DNA of 64,000 bases, from assembly GCA_963784425.1 (NCBI GenBank), contig CAWARM010000007.1, positions 62,001 through 126,000 on the forward strand, given 5' to 3'. Source of the DNA: SHZL01 sp963784425 (GTDB taxonomy: Bacteria; Pseudomonadota; Gammaproteobacteria; Xanthomonadales; SZUA-36). The position numbers and the translations under genes are program-made. Each line of letters begins with the position of its first letter. Positions within the stretch are counted from its first letter, which is position 1. Of this stretch, positions 8,022 to 17,893 are shown in pieces. The notes below the pieces were generated by a model. It was given only the letters and a program-made list of their open reading frames with translations. It was not told where the DNA came from and ran no database searches.

Positions 8022-8072
8022 TCTATGAGCCTGGCTCCTTCGATGAGTTTGGCTTCTTCAATGAGCCTGGTT
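8022..8072. repeat. Short degenerate tandem repeat, 18-bp period
   Basis: Three imperfect copies of ATGAGCCTGGCTCCTTCG (ATGAGC/T, then TGGCTC/TCTTC) follow one another just upstream of the SRPBCC start codon. Between the genes at 8007 and 8080 there is nothing else. It may arise from slippage; no function is evident. Confidence 0.6.
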
Positions 8073-8079
8073 AGAACCT

Positions 8080-9510
8080 TTATGAATTGGACTCGCGTTG
8101 ATAGTGATCGCTGATCACCTGTGCAACGCAAGTGGTGAGCTTGCGGGCAAAGGGGATGTGCAGAAACTCATTCGGGCCGTGCGCATTGGAGTTGGGGCCC
8201 AACACTCCCGTGATCATGAACTGGGCTTGCGGGAACGCATCACCCAGCATGGCCATGAACGGAATGGTTCCGCCTTCTCCCATGTACATGACGCTGCGCT
8301 GGTAGCTGGCTTGCGAAGCCCTTTCCAGGGAAGCATGCAGCCAGGGAGCGACGGCAGGTGCGTTCCACCCGGATGCCGACTGGTCGGCCTGGAACTCCAC
8401 CCTGGCGCCGTGCGGCGGATTGGATTCCAGGGTTTGTTTCATGCGCCGGTTGGCTTCTTCCCCATCCACGGTCGGTGGCAGGCGCATTGAGAGTTTGAGG
8501 GAAGTGTAGGGTCGCAAAACATTGCCGGCATTGGCCAGCGCGGGCAGGCCCTCTGCGCCCGTCACGGACAAAGACGGGCGCCAGGTGCGGTTGAGCAGAC
8601 GTTCGGTATTATTGTCCGCCATGGGCAGCATGCCATCCATGAGCGGGTAGGAGGTAAATACTTTGTCACCCAATGCCTCGGCCACCTGCCGGGTTTGGTC
8701 CAGCCTCTGTTGCGGGATTTCGGCATACAGGTAGTCTGGCAGCACGCGGCCAGAGTTCTCGTCCTCGAGACGGCTCAACACATGACGCAGAACCCTGAAA
8801 CTCGACGGTACAACGCCCGATGCATAGCCGGAATGTACGCCTTCCTTGAGCACATCAGCCCGCAAGGTTCCTCCGGCCAGGCCGCGCAAGGAAACCGTCA
8901 GCCAGAGTTGTTCGTAATTACCCGCACCTGAATCCAGGCAAATCACAAGTGAAGGTGTGCCGACCCTGGCTGCCAGGTGTTCGATATAGAAAGGCAGATC
9001 GTAGCTGCCGGACTCCTCGCAGGCCTCGATGATCACCACGCATCGCGCATGCGGCAGTTTTTCGCGCTGCACTGCCATAATGGCCGTCAGGGACCCAAAG
9101 GCTGCGTAACCATCATCCGCGCCACCGCGACCATACAGTTTGTCGTCCCTGATCACCGGAATCCATGGTCCCAGACCATCGGCCCAGCCGGTCATTTCCG
9201 GTTGTTTGTCCAGGTGGCCATACAGCAGGATGGTGTCATCACCCCCCTGTCGTTTCTCTCCGGGAATTTCCATGAAAATAACCGGCGTACGCCCGGGCAG
9301 GCGCACGATCTCTGCCTGCATGCCGGGTATGGGTTGTTTCTTACACCATGCAAAAACCTGCTGCACTGCGTTTTCCATGTACCCGTGCTGTTCCCAGTCC
9401 GGGTCAAAGTGCGGTGACTTGTTGGGAATCTTGATGTATTCCACCAGTTCCGGAACGATCTCGTCGTTCCATTTTTCATCTATGAACTTCTGCGTGCTGC
9501 GCTGATCCAT
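8080..9510 (-). CDS. M20 family dipeptidase/carboxypeptidase
   Basis: The chosen start at 9510 (MDQRSTQKFIDEKW) has AAGGA nine bases upstream; a longer frame to 9549 is less likely. It has 476 residues. Metal ligands of the M20 fold are visible: H and D in YGHLDKQPEM, D in GRGGADDG, the EE pair in EACEESGS, D in CLDSGAGN and H in NAHGPNEF. The lid domain lies in the middle. The family hydrolyses dipeptides or N-acyl amino acids with two zinc ions. There is no signal peptide, so it is cytoplasmic. Confidence 0.93.
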   Translation of the reverse strand: MDQRSTQKFIDEKWNDEIVPELVEYIKIPNKSPHFDPDWEQHGYMENAVQQVFAWCKKQPIPGMQAEIVRLPGRTPVIFMEIPGEKRQGGDDTILLYGHLDKQPEMTGWADGLGPWIPVIRDDKLYGRGGADDGYAAFGSLTAIMAVQREKLPHARCVVIIEACEESGSYDLPFYIEHLAARVGTPSLVICLDSGAGNYEQLWLTVSLRGLAGGTLRADVLKEGVHSGYASGVVPSSFRVLRHVLSRLEDENSGRVLPDYLYAEIPQQRLDQTRQVAEALGDKVFTSYPLMDGMLPMADNNTERLLNRTWRPSLSVTGAEGLPALANAGNVLRPYTSLKLSMRLPPTVDGEEANRRMKQTLESNPPHGARVEFQADQSASGWNAPAVAPWLHASLERASQASYQRSVMYMGEGGTIPFMAMLGDAFPQAQFMITGVLGPNSNAHGPNEFLHIPFARKLTTCVAQVISDHYQRESNS

Positions 9511-9619
9511 TCGGCGGTCCTTGTTACTTGAGTTATGGCAAGGCGCCAATTATTACACGCGCCAACGCTCCGTGCCGACGGCGGGTGCTCTCTATCACGC
9601 AGACTCGGCATCGGGTAAA

Positions 9620-10165
9620 GGATAGGCTCCCTGCTTCGCCGGCCCTTCGGGCTTCCCTCGCTCCATCCACAGTGGACGGGACGGGAGCTACTGCACTTGA
9701 GTCCCGCTGAACCGGTCCCTGCGGGACTGCCCGCAAAAACCGGCTTCCCCGGGGGTCGGCCTCACTCACATCCGTGTATCGGGCGGCCTCGAATGGACGT
9801 CCTGTCCATTCGTCCCCCGGTCCAGCCCATTTTTGCGGCGGTTCGCGAACTGGACTCAAGCACAGCATCTCCCGTCCTTTCGAGCGTTTTGGCAGCACTC
9901 GCCGTCGGTTGTGGCACCGGCTCCCATTAAGCAAGCCGCTGAGCGCAGCGGCTGGCCAGTGGACAAATGGGCAGGACGCCCATTTGAGGCCGCCCACGGC
10001 TGGATGCCGTGTGAGGCCGACCGCTGAAGACAGCCGTGGAGCGAGGGAAGCCCGAAGGGCCGGCGACGCAGGGAGTCGGGGCCATAACCGACGGCGAACC
10101 CACATGGAGAATCTGTTTCGCTTGGGTGGGTGAAGTAGTGACCGGTTCAGCGGGACTCAAGCACA
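9620..10165. repeat. Pair of inverted copies of a palindromic repeat unit
   Basis: Two related units of roughly 190 bp face each other around a centre at about 9890. The arms 9627-9665 and 10037-10075 match over 38 of 39 positions, and CTTGAGTCCCGCTGAACCGG at 9696 recurs inverted, perfect over 21 bp, at 10141-10161. Each unit holds its own hairpin (9790-9812, CGAATGGAC stem; 9964-9986, CAAATGGGC stem). A third copy of ACTCAAGCACAG is at about 9852. The whole interval 9511-10297 has no credible protein gene. It looks like an interspersed extragenic element that duplicated in inverted orientation. Confidence 0.85.
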
Positions 10166-10297
10166 GTATCCACCGTCCCCACCGCACCCTAGCGTAAGAG
10201 CGTGACGCCGCGGGATATCGGGTCAAATGAAATTTCCTCTGGTATGCTTGGCGCACTTCCGCCCGCCCGCCAACCACCAATGCAGGGGAGACAAAGC

Positions 10298-11833
10298 ATG
10301 AGCGGCACAGCAGAAAGACCACAAGATACGTTCATTCCGCCACCGCCCGGTGACACGCTGGGCCATCCACGCCAACTGTGGATGCTGTTCATGACGGAAT
10401 TCTGGGAGCGTTTCTGCTTCTACGGCTTCCGCTGGATGCTGACCCTGTACATCGTGGCGCAGTTCTTCGGCGGCGATCCGGCCGGGCAGGCGACCGCCAG
10501 CCAGACTTACGGTGCCTACCTTGCACTGGTGTATGCCACCGCCATCGCCGGTGGCTATGTGGCTGACCAGATACTGGGGTACCAGCGATCGGTGCTGCTG
10601 GGCGCCTTGTTCATTTCGGTTGGCTTGTTCACCCTGATGCTGCCGGACGAGGCAATGTTCAAATACGGCCTCAGCCTGGCTATTGTCGGCAATGGCTTAT
10701 TCAAGCCCAACATTTCATCTATGGTGGGCAAGCTGTATGCGCCGGGTGATTCGCGCCGTGATCGTGGATTTACCATTTTCTACATGGGCATCAATGGCGG
10801 TGGTTTTTTTGCTCCCCTGGTAACCGGCTGGGTTGCGGCGCAAATGGGCTATTTGTCGCTCAATCCTGCTGACCTGCAAGCGGAAGGTTTGCGTTTCGGT
10901 TTCGCGACCGCCGGCGTGGGCATGCTGGTCAGCTACTTCTGGTTTCTGTTTGGCCGTCGTTCGCTGGGACTGGTGGGTGGCCCCCCGGCAGGGCGTGAGG
11001 GCTGGGGCAGTTTGTTCGCCGTCACTGCAGCCGGATTGGTGATCTCGCCACTGATCTTCTTCCTGCTGGGTCAGAACGAGTGGCTGAGCGGAGTCCTGAG
11101 CACCTTGTTTATCGCCTGTTGCGTCGTGCTGATAGCCGCAGGCATACGCGATGGCAACATCCAGCGCGATCGCATTTTTGCATTGCTGATTCTCTTCGTT
11201 GCCAATGTCATGTTCTGGATGTTCTTTGAGCAGGCTGGCGCCTCGTTTAACTTCCTCGCCGAAGGCATCGTCGATCGCCAGATGTTCGGCGGCTGGGAAT
11301 TTCCGGTGGGCTGGTTCCAATCCGTGAATCCAGCCGCTGTTGTGTTGTTGGCGCCGCTGGTGACGTTGCTTTGGGCCTGGCTGGACAAGCGCGGCAAGGA
11401 ACCGAACATTCCACGCAAGTTCGGCATCGGGCTGATCGGCAACGCGGCGGGTTTCGCGCTGCTGATGTATGCGCTCACCTATCTGGTCAGCGACAAGAGC
11501 CAGATCCCGTTCTGGACCCTGGCCGCAGTCTATGTGCTGCAAACCGTTGGTGAATTGCACCTGTCACCCATCGGCTTGTCAATGGTGACCAAGCTTGCTC
11601 CGGCCCGCCTGGTTGGTCTGACCATGGGTGCATGGTTCCTGAGCATATCGATCGGCAACTCGCTGGCTGGTTCGTTTTCGGCCTGGATCAGCTCCGAAGG
11701 CGGTGAGGCGGGTATGACCGTGGTTTCGGCGCGCGATGGCTTCACGTTGAGCTTTTGGCTGCTGCTGGGCGCAGGCATCGTGGTATTCATTCTCGCCCCA
11801 TTCATCAACCGCCTGATGCATGGAATCAGGTAA
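10298..11833 (+). CDS. POT/PTR family proton-dependent peptide transporter
   Basis: The start ATG at 10298 (MSGTAERPQDT) has AGGGGAGA seven bases before it; the frame upstream belongs to the promoter region. It has 511 residues and about 14 membrane segments. The proton-coupling motif ExxERFxFYG is present as EFWERFCFYGF near residue 33. The second signature lies around FTIFYMGINGGGFFAPLV. Members import di- and tripeptides with protons across the inner membrane. A strong terminator follows at 11874. Confidence 0.94.
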   Translation: MSGTAERPQDTFIPPPPGDTLGHPRQLWMLFMTEFWERFCFYGFRWMLTLYIVAQFFGGDPAGQATASQTYGAYLALVYATAIAGGYVADQILGYQRSVLLGALFISVGLFTLMLPDEAMFKYGLSLAIVGNGLFKPNISSMVGKLYAPGDSRRDRGFTIFYMGINGGGFFAPLVTGWVAAQMGYLSLNPADLQAEGLRFGFATAGVGMLVSYFWFLFGRRSLGLVGGPPAGREGWGSLFAVTAAGLVISPLIFFLLGQNEWLSGVLSTLFIACCVVLIAAGIRDGNIQRDRIFALLILFVANVMFWMFFEQAGASFNFLAEGIVDRQMFGGWEFPVGWFQSVNPAAVVLLAPLVTLLWAWLDKRGKEPNIPRKFGIGLIGNAAGFALLMYALTYLVSDKSQIPFWTLAAVYVLQTVGELHLSPIGLSMVTKLAPARLVGLTMGAWFLSISIGNSLAGSFSAWISSEGGEAGMTVVSARDGFTLSFWLLLGAGIVVFILAPFINRLMHGIR

Positions 11834-11873
11834 CAGGAACAGCAAGGGCACTGCGTTGGTGGAATTCTTCAAC

Positions 11874-11906
11874 GGGCCCCGGCAAGCACCGGGGCCTTTT
11901 CTTTTT
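11874..11906 (+). terminator. Rho-independent terminator after the peptide transporter
   Basis: The stem GGCCCCGG / CCGGGGCC closes a six-base loop and is followed by TTTTCTTTTT. It stops the rightward transcript of the POT transporter before the DUF885 gene, whose start is at 11931. Confidence 0.9.
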
Positions 11907-11930
11907 GCGCCACCAATGGGCATTGATACA

Positions 11931-13739
11931 ATGACAAGTCGCTTCAGCAGGAGTTTTCCCTTGACAATAAGAACCCCCGGGTTTTTCAGCGCGCTGTTGT
12001 ATGCGGCGTGCAGCATCGTGCTGCTGGCAGCGTGCCAGCAGACCGAAAGTCCCGAGCCGTCAGCCGCCACGGAAGTAATCAAGGAAACCGTGGAGCAACC
12101 GTCATTGCCAGGGCAGGATTGGACTGTGTTCGTGGATGGTTTTATTGAGAGCCACCTGGCAGCTCACCCGCAGTTTGCCGTGGCCGCGGGGCGGCACGAA
12201 TACGATGGTTTGCTGCCGGACTGGAGTGCCGAAGGCATCCAGGCCGAGATCGAACGTCTGCATGCGCAGCGGGAAGCGGCGCTGCTGTTCGGCGCGGACG
12301 AACTCGGCGAGGTCGGGCAGTATCAACGCGACTACCTGCTTGCGGTGACTGACCGCGCCCTGTTCTGGCTGGAAAAAGCCGAATGGCCCTTTGTAAATCC
12401 CGCTTTTTACTTTGACTGGCTGAGCGATTCCCTGGATCCCAGTCCCTTCATCACCCTCAATTACGCTTCGCTGGAAGAGCGCATGAAGTCGTACACGCGC
12501 TATGCGCAAAACCTGCCCGTGGCAGTTGCCCAGATCCGCGCCAACCTGCGCATGCCCATGGCGCGCACGCGGCTTGCTTATGGCATCAGCTCTTTTGGCG
12601 GGCTCGCGGACTACTTTGCCAAGGATGTCCCGGCAGTGTTTGCATCCGTTGAAAATGAACAACTGCAAGGCGAGTTCCGGCGGGCCAATGACGCTGCAGC
12701 CGCGACGCTGGTCGAATTGACCGACTGGCTCAAATCCAACCTGTCCACGGCCACGGAGGATTTCGCCCTCGGTCCCGAGTTGTACCGGCAGATGCTTTAT
12801 GACACTGAGCGGGTGAGTATTCCCGTGCAGGAATTGGAAGAAATGGGGCAGAACGATTTGCGCCGCAACCAATTGGCCTTGGGCGAAGCCTGCGCCGAGT
12901 TCGTGCCGGGAGAGTCCATTCGCAGTTGCATTGCGCGCATGGCCAGTCGCAAGCCGCCCGGTGGTGCGGTGGAAACGGCCCGGCAGCAATTGGCAGAGCT
13001 CAAGGCCTTCGTGGTGGAGCAGGACCTGGTCAGCATTCCGGGCACCGAGGAAGCGCTGGTGCGGGAATCACCGCCCTATGCCCGCTCCAATTTCGCCTTT
13101 ATCAATATCCCCGGGCCATTTGAAAAGAACCAGCCCTCGATTTATTACATCTCACCACCCGACCCCTCGTGGACGAAAGAAGTGCAAGCAGACTATGTGC
13201 CGGGTGAGTCGGACCTGTTGTTCACTTCGGTGCACGAGGTCTGGCCGGGACACTTCCTGAATTTCCTGCACGCCAACCGCGCCGCCTGGAAATTCGGCCG
13301 GGTGTTTGTCAGCTACGCGTTTGGGGAAGGCTGGGCACACTACACCGAGGAAATGATGCTGGAGGCTGACCTGAGGAATGCATCACCGGAGACACGCATC
13401 GGGCAAATCTCGAACGCCCTGCTGCGCGATGCACGCTTTCTTTCATCCATTGGCCTGCACACCGGATCCATGACCGTGGCCGATTCCGAGAAAATGTTTG
13501 TGGAAGAGGCCTACCAGGACGAGGGTACCGCAAGGCAGCAGGCCGCACGCGGCACATACGACCCGGCCTACCTCAACTACACGCTGGGTAAGCTCATGAT
13601 CCGGCAGTTGCGTGAAGACTGGACCCGGGATCGTGGTGGCCGTGCAGCATGGCATGATTTCCATGACACGTTCCTGTCTTTTGGCGGGCCTCCCATTCCA
13701 CTGGTGCGGGCGCAGATGATGGGCAAGAATGCACATTGA
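11931..13739 (+). CDS. DUF885 lipoprotein, putative zinc peptidase
   Basis: The protein has 602 residues. The start ATG at 11931 leads into a hydrophobic segment ending LLAACQQ, a lipobox with Cys at about residue 35, so a membrane-anchored lipoprotein is likely. The DUF885 family is predicted to be metallopeptidase-like. The core motif is HEVWPGH (near residue 437), followed by FGEGWAHYTEEM, whose Glu and His are the probable additional ligands. The substrate is unknown. Its stop overlaps the next gene by 11 bases, indicating coupling to the beta-CASP hydrolase. A second DUF885 gene lies at 31186. Confidence 0.88.
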   Translation: MTSRFSRSFPLTIRTPGFFSALLYAACSIVLLAACQQTESPEPSAATEVIKETVEQPSLPGQDWTVFVDGFIESHLAAHPQFAVAAGRHEYDGLLPDWSAEGIQAEIERLHAQREAALLFGADELGEVGQYQRDYLLAVTDRALFWLEKAEWPFVNPAFYFDWLSDSLDPSPFITLNYASLEERMKSYTRYAQNLPVAVAQIRANLRMPMARTRLAYGISSFGGLADYFAKDVPAVFASVENEQLQGEFRRANDAAAATLVELTDWLKSNLSTATEDFALGPELYRQMLYDTERVSIPVQELEEMGQNDLRRNQLALGEACAEFVPGESIRSCIARMASRKPPGGAVETARQQLAELKAFVVEQDLVSIPGTEEALVRESPPYARSNFAFINIPGPFEKNQPSIYYISPPDPSWTKEVQADYVPGESDLLFTSVHEVWPGHFLNFLHANRAAWKFGRVFVSYAFGEGWAHYTEEMMLEADLRNASPETRIGQISNALLRDARFLSSIGLHTGSMTVADSEKMFVEEAYQDEGTARQQAARGTYDPAYLNYTLGKLMIRQLREDWTRDRGGRAAWHDFHDTFLSFGGPPIPLVRAQMMGKNAH

Positions 13740-15138
13740 GTTTTTTGGCGCGGCCGGTGAAGTCACGGGCTCGTGCCATATCCTGCACATCGGGGGCCGC
13801 ACGATACTGCTCGATTGCGGCCTGATCCAGGGCGGCCGCAAAGACGAGGCGCGCAACGCCGACCCGTTTCCGTTTGATGCCGCCGCGGTCGATGCGGTAG
13901 TTCTGAGTCATTCGCACCTGGACCATTGCGGCCGGCTGCCGCTGCTGGTCAAGCGCGGGTTTCGCGGTCCGATTTTTGCCGAGAGTGCCACGTGCGAACT
14001 CGCCGCCATCTTGCTGGCGGATGCCGCGCACCTGGCAGAGCGGGATGCGGAGTACATGAGCCGCAAGACCGGCAAGCGGGTCAAACCCTTGTACACGATG
14101 GCAGAAGGCGAGACCGTGGTGCGCCAGATGCAGCGCAGGAAGTATCGGGAGAAATTCCTGGTGGTGCCGGGGGTCGAGGTGTGCTTCAGGGATGCCGGCC
14201 ATATTCTCGGATCCTGCTCGGTTGAACTGTGGGTGGAAGAGCAGGGAGTCCAGCGGAAGCTGGCTTTTTCCGGCGACATTGGCCAGTACGACACCCCCAT
14301 CCTGAAGGACCCGGAATGCATAGCCAGTGCTGACGTCGTGCTGATTGAGTCCACCTATGGCTCGCGCTGCCACCGCGATCGCAGTGAAACGGTGCGGGAA
14401 ATTGGTGAAGTGATCTCCGCTGCACGGGTTGGCAAAGGCAACATCCTGATACCTGCTTTCGCCATCGGCCGCAGCCAGGAAGTGCTGTACATGCTGGGCC
14501 GGCATTTCGACGAGTGGGAACTGAGCCGGTTCCAGATTTTTCTCGACAGCCCGATGGCCATAGAGGCCTCAAAGGTTTATTGGGGTAACGCGCAGCTTTA
14601 CGACGAAGAAGCAAGCCGCCTGCGCAAGCAAATAGGCGATGGAAATGGCGGCATGCCCATGTTGCCTAACCTGAAGCTGACGCGGTCTCCGGAAGATTCC
14701 ATGGCCATCAACCATATTCGCTCCGGCGCCATCATCATCGCCGGCAGTGGCATGTGCAACGGTGGCAGGATCGTGCATCACCTCAAGCACAATCTTCCCT
14801 ACGCCCACAACCACGTGATCATCGTGGGTTACCAGGCTTTTGGCACGCTGGGGCGCAAGTTGGTGGACGGCTTTGAGATGGTCCGCATCCACAACGAGGA
14901 AATTGCGGTCAAGGCAAAAATCCATACCGTCGGTGGCCTGTCGGCGCACGGAGACCAGGACGACCTGGCGCGCTGGTATGAGTGCATGGCCAATCGCCCG
15001 CCGGTGTACCTGGTGCATGGCGAGCGCGAGTCGCAAACGGCCTTTAAGGACTATCTTTCAGCCCGCAATGGAGCAAAAGTCCATTTGCCGGATCCGGGCG
15101 ACATACTTGACCTGGGTGCGTTGCCAGAAAAGGCATAG
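13729..15138 (+). CDS. Metallo-beta-lactamase/beta-CASP family RNA-processing hydrolase
   Basis: The protein has 469 residues. The MBL signature is LSHSHLDHCGRLP (about 59-71), with later ligands in DAGHILGS and FSGDIGQ. The beta-CASP region carries ESTYGSRCH, PAFAIGRSQEVLY and AGSGMCNGGRI, with the final His in GGLSAHGDQ. This is the CPSF/Ysh1-like group that acts as RNA exo- or endonucleases. There is no signal peptide, so it is cytoplasmic. The ATG at 13729 overlaps the end of the DUF885 gene. Confidence 0.92.
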   Translation: MHIEFFGAAGEVTGSCHILHIGGRTILLDCGLIQGGRKDEARNADPFPFDAAAVDAVVLSHSHLDHCGRLPLLVKRGFRGPIFAESATCELAAILLADAAHLAERDAEYMSRKTGKRVKPLYTMAEGETVVRQMQRRKYREKFLVVPGVEVCFRDAGHILGSCSVELWVEEQGVQRKLAFSGDIGQYDTPILKDPECIASADVVLIESTYGSRCHRDRSETVREIGEVISAARVGKGNILIPAFAIGRSQEVLYMLGRHFDEWELSRFQIFLDSPMAIEASKVYWGNAQLYDEEASRLRKQIGDGNGGMPMLPNLKLTRSPEDSMAINHIRSGAIIIAGSGMCNGGRIVHHLKHNLPYAHNHVIIVGYQAFGTLGRKLVDGFEMVRIHNEEIAVKAKIHTVGGLSAHGDQDDLARWYECMANRPPVYLVHGERESQTAFKDYLSARNGAKVHLPDPGDILDLGALPEKA

Positions 15139-15153
15139 GCAAGCTGGTCTGCT

Positions 15154-15660
15154 TTACAGGGCAAGGGTCATGAAGCGATTACAGGACGAATGGCCCGTGT
15201 TGCCCAGGGCATGATCTATAGGCGCGAAGCCATGTCTGGTATAGAGTTTCCTCGCCTGGTCCATGCCTTCCAGCGTTTCCAGGTAACACAGGGAATGGCC
15301 CGCGGTGCGCGCCGCAGCGAGGATGATGCCGAGCAAGCGACTGCCCATGCCGGAGCCGCGCAGATCTGGCAGGAAATACATCTTGCGCAACTCGCAGACT
15401 CCTGCCTCCCCGCCTTGCAGCGGCGCCACTCCACCGCAACCTAGCACTACTCCTTCGCGTTCGACCACGAAAAAGGCTGATGACGGTGCGGGATAGGCCT
15501 CGAACATGGCATCCACTTCAGCATCGCTGATGGAAAAGCCACACCCCACCGCCCCGAATTCCGTCATGACTTGCCGGATGATACTGGCCACGGCGGGATT
15601 GTCCGCCGATCGGATGGGCCGGATGCGGTACTCCGGGCTGACGGATACTTTGCCTGTCAT
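15154..15660 (-). CDS. GNAT family N-acetyltransferase
   Basis: The protein has 168 residues. The GNAT acetyl-CoA site is visible in MYFLPDLRGSGMGSRLLGIIL (motif A, R-G-x-G-x-G/S, about residues 94-114). A preceding strand, VVEREGVVLGCGGVAPL, and a following CYLETLEGMDQARKLYTRHGF complete the fold. The acceptor is unknown. It lies immediately downstream of the his operon on the same strand (21 bases after hisIE) and might be read through from it. Confidence 0.88.
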   Translation of the reverse strand: MTGKVSVSPEYRIRPIRSADNPAVASIIRQVMTEFGAVGCGFSISDAEVDAMFEAYPAPSSAFFVVEREGVVLGCGGVAPLQGGEAGVCELRKMYFLPDLRGSGMGSRLLGIILAAARTAGHSLCYLETLEGMDQARKLYTRHGFAPIDHALGNTGHSSCNRFMTLAL

Positions 15661-15681
15661 TTCAACCTACCCCACTTCCAC

Positions 15682-16314
15682 TCACTTGGGATAATGCCGT
15701 TCCTTCAGCGTAGCGATCACGCGGGAAAACGGCAACTCGCGCGAACGTAACAGCACCAGCAGGTGATAGAGCAGATCGGCTGCTTCGTTGCACACGTCAT
15801 CTTCGCTGCCCGTGGCTGCCGCGAGCGCCACTTCCACGCCCTCCTCACCCACCTTCTGGGCAATACGACGCAGGCCTGCGTCGAACAGTTGCGTGGTGTA
15901 GCTGCCAGCAGGACGTTCCTGCTGCCGCTGCGCCAGCAGGGTGTCCAGTTGCGCGAGGAAGGCAAGGCCGGGTGTGACCGATGCCGGATCGCCAAAACAA
16001 CTGTCCGTGCCAAGATGGCAGGTCGGGCCTTGCGGAGTAGCCAGCACCAGCAGGCTGTCGCCGTCACAATCTGCGTGTATGGAGTGGATGGTAAGGTAAT
16101 GGCCGGATGTCTCGCCCTTGGTCCAGAGTTCTTTGCGGCTGCGACTCCAGAAGGTCACGCGGCCTCTTTCCAGCGAGCGCAGCAGCGCATCCCGATTCAT
16201 CCAGGCCTGCACCAGTACGCGCCCATCGAAAACGTCCTGCACGATGGCTGGAATCAGGCCTTCGCTCTTATCCCAGGCCAGTGCTTCGGCGTGCTGTACT
16301 TCTGAAATCAACAT
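15682..16314 (-). CDS. hisI: Bifunctional phosphoribosyl-AMP cyclohydrolase / phosphoribosyl-ATP pyrophosphatase
   Basis: The protein has 210 residues and fuses HisI and HisE, catalysing steps 2 and 3 of histidine synthesis. The N-terminal cyclohydrolase domain (about 1-105) contains the zinc and substrate motif [20 protein letters not shown]. The C-terminal pyrophosphatase (about 115-205) has [14 protein letters not shown] and [14 protein letters not shown]. Its start overlaps the end of hisF by seven bases. It is the last gene of the operon. The fused form is typical of enteric-type his operons. Confidence 0.97.
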   Translation of the reverse strand: MLISEVQHAEALAWDKSEGLIPAIVQDVFDGRVLVQAWMNRDALLRSLERGRVTFWSRSRKELWTKGETSGHYLTIHSIHADCDGDSLLVLATPQGPTCHLGTDSCFGDPASVTPGLAFLAQLDTLLAQRQQERPAGSYTTQLFDAGLRRIAQKVGEEGVEVALAAATGSEDDVCNEAADLLYHLLVLLRSRELPFSRVIATLKERHYPK

Positions 16315-17144
16315 GGTCTCACCTCAATACCCGCTTCAGCCAGGGACAGCTTCAGGGCAGGAATAGCTATCTGGCCGGAATGAAAAACCGTGGCTGCAAG
16401 GGCTGCGTCCACGTCCGCTTGTTCGAATACTGCAATGAAGTGCTCCACACTGCCCGCGCCGCCCGATGCCACCAATGGTATGGATAGCACGTTGCGCGCC
16501 ACTGCCAACTGGGCAATATCGAAACCGGCGCAGGTGCCGTCTGAGCTCATGCAATTGAGCACGACTTCTCCTGCCCCCCGGTCGGCGACTTCGCGCAGCC
16601 AATCCATGGTGTCCCGTCCCGGTGTGCGCATGCTTTCCGGCCTGCCAGTATGGGATCGTACCGTGTACCCCTCGCCATCGCGGATCGAGTCCACGCCCAC
16701 TACGACACACTGGCTGCCAAAGACCCGCGCCAGATCATTGATCAGTTGCGGCCGTTCCAACGCCGGCGTGTTGATGGATATCTTGTCTGCGCCCTGGTGC
16801 AGCACCTGTTCTGCGTCCTCGATGCTGCGAATGCCTCCGGCTACACAGAACGGTATGTCGATGGTTTCGGACACACGGCGAATCCAATTCAGATCAACGC
16901 TGCGTTCTTCCGGGCTGGCAGTGATGTCGTAGAACACCAGTTCATCGGCGCCCTCGTCGCGATACCGTGTGGCCAGTTCAATGATATCGCCCATGATGCG
17001 GTGATCGCGAAAGCGCACGCCCTTGACAACCTGGCCGTCGCGCACGTCGAGGCAGGGCACAATCCGTCGTGCTACCGCGCCGGGCGTGGCCACGGAAGTG
17101 GCCCCGGACGTTAATTTCGGCCTGATGTTTGCAGGAGTGCTCAC
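16308..17144 (-). CDS. hisF: Imidazole glycerol phosphate synthase, cyclase subunit
   Basis: The protein has 278 residues. It is a TIM barrel that joins HisH to make imidazole glycerol phosphate and AICAR. The barrel begins [21 protein letters not shown], with the catalytic Asp in CLDV; the second Asp lies in [10 protein letters not shown]. The usual start of HisF is next to the first strand, but here about 24 extra residues ([20 protein letters not shown]) precede it. The ATG at 17144 overlaps the hisA stop as ATGA, which supports this longer start. An internal start cannot be excluded. Confidence 0.96.
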   Translation of the reverse strand: MSTPANIRPKLTSGATSVATPGAVARRIVPCLDVRDGQVVKGVRFRDHRIMGDIIELATRYRDEGADELVFYDITASPEERSVDLNWIRRVSETIDIPFCVAGGIRSIEDAEQVLHQGADKISINTPALERPQLINDLARVFGSQCVVVGVDSIRDGEGYTVRSHTGRPESMRTPGRDTMDWLREVADRGAGEVVLNCMSSDGTCAGFDIAQLAVARNVLSIPLVASGGAGSVEHFIAVFEQADVDAALAATVFHSGQIAIPALKLSLAEAGIEVRPC

Positions 17145-17875
17145 GCCAGGGCCTCCAGGGCTTCCTCAATAGAGAAGCATCCCTCCAGCAAGGCCTTGCC
17201 GGTGATCGCGGCAGCTACTCCGGTGGCTTTCAGTTGTTCCAGGTCACGCAGGCCGGACACGCCACCCGATGCCTGGATTTCGAGCGCGGGATAGCGCTTC
17301 GCTAACTTACTGTACAAATCCAGGTTAGGGCCACCCAAGGCACCGTCCTTGCTGATGTCTGTGCACAGCAGGTGTTTCAACCCATGCGTGCACAGTTCAT
17401 CCAGCAAGTCCCACAGGTTACGCGCACTGCCCACGGTCCAGCCGTGAATGCGCGGCCAGGGGATGCCTGCAGCATCGAAATCGACATCCAGCGCACTGAC
17501 GATACGATCTGCACCGAATTCGTCCAGCCAACCAAGGAAGCGGAGGGTTTGAGTTACGCAGATCGTGCCCACTACGACCCGTTCAGCGCCGTGTTGCAGG
17601 CGCTCGCTGATGTCCTCGGTACGCCGCACACCACCTCCGGTTTGTACCGATTGCGTTGCTGCTTCCAGCAACTGCAGCAACAGTTCCGGCCGGCCCGAGC
17701 TGCCGTCCCTGGACGCTGCAAGGTCTACTACGTGCAGCCACTTTGCCCCGGCCGCTGCATAATTCCTTGCCAGCTGCAAGCCTGTGACCGGGTATTTTTT
17801 GGTCTCGCCAAAATTTCCCTGTCGCAGTCGCACGACTTCGCCGTCTAACAGGTCAATGGCTGGAATGATGTGCAC
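17141..17875 (-). CDS. hisA: ProFAR isomerase
   Basis: The protein has 244 residues. HisA is a TIM barrel that converts ProFAR to PRFAR. The catalytic pair is Asp8 in [17 protein letters not shown] and the second Asp in [13 protein letters not shown]. The phosphate loops are [11 protein letters not shown] and [10 protein letters not shown]. It lies between hisH (18 bases upstream) and hisF (4-base overlap). Confidence 0.97.
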   Translation of the reverse strand: MHIIPAIDLLDGEVVRLRQGNFGETKKYPVTGLQLARNYAAAGAKWLHVVDLAASRDGSSGRPELLLQLLEAATQSVQTGGGVRRTEDISERLQHGAERVVVGTICVTQTLRFLGWLDEFGADRIVSALDVDFDAAGIPWPRIHGWTVGSARNLWDLLDELCTHGLKHLLCTDISKDGALGGPNLDLYSKLAKRYPALEIQASGGVSGLRDLEQLKATGVAAAITGKALLEGCFSIEEALEALA

Positions 17876-17893
17876 GTCTTTCCCTGGTGGTGG

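Noticed and set aside
8022..8072. CRISPR-like repeat
   Set aside because: Only three degenerate 18-bp units, no spacers and no cas genes.
9533..10105. Leftward frame of 190 residues across the repeat pair
   Set aside because: It is made only of repeat arms read as protein, with no domain.
10715..11560. Leftward frame of 281 residues
   Set aside because: It is the complement of the peptide transporter; the polar His/Gln-rich content is typical of antisense to membrane genes.
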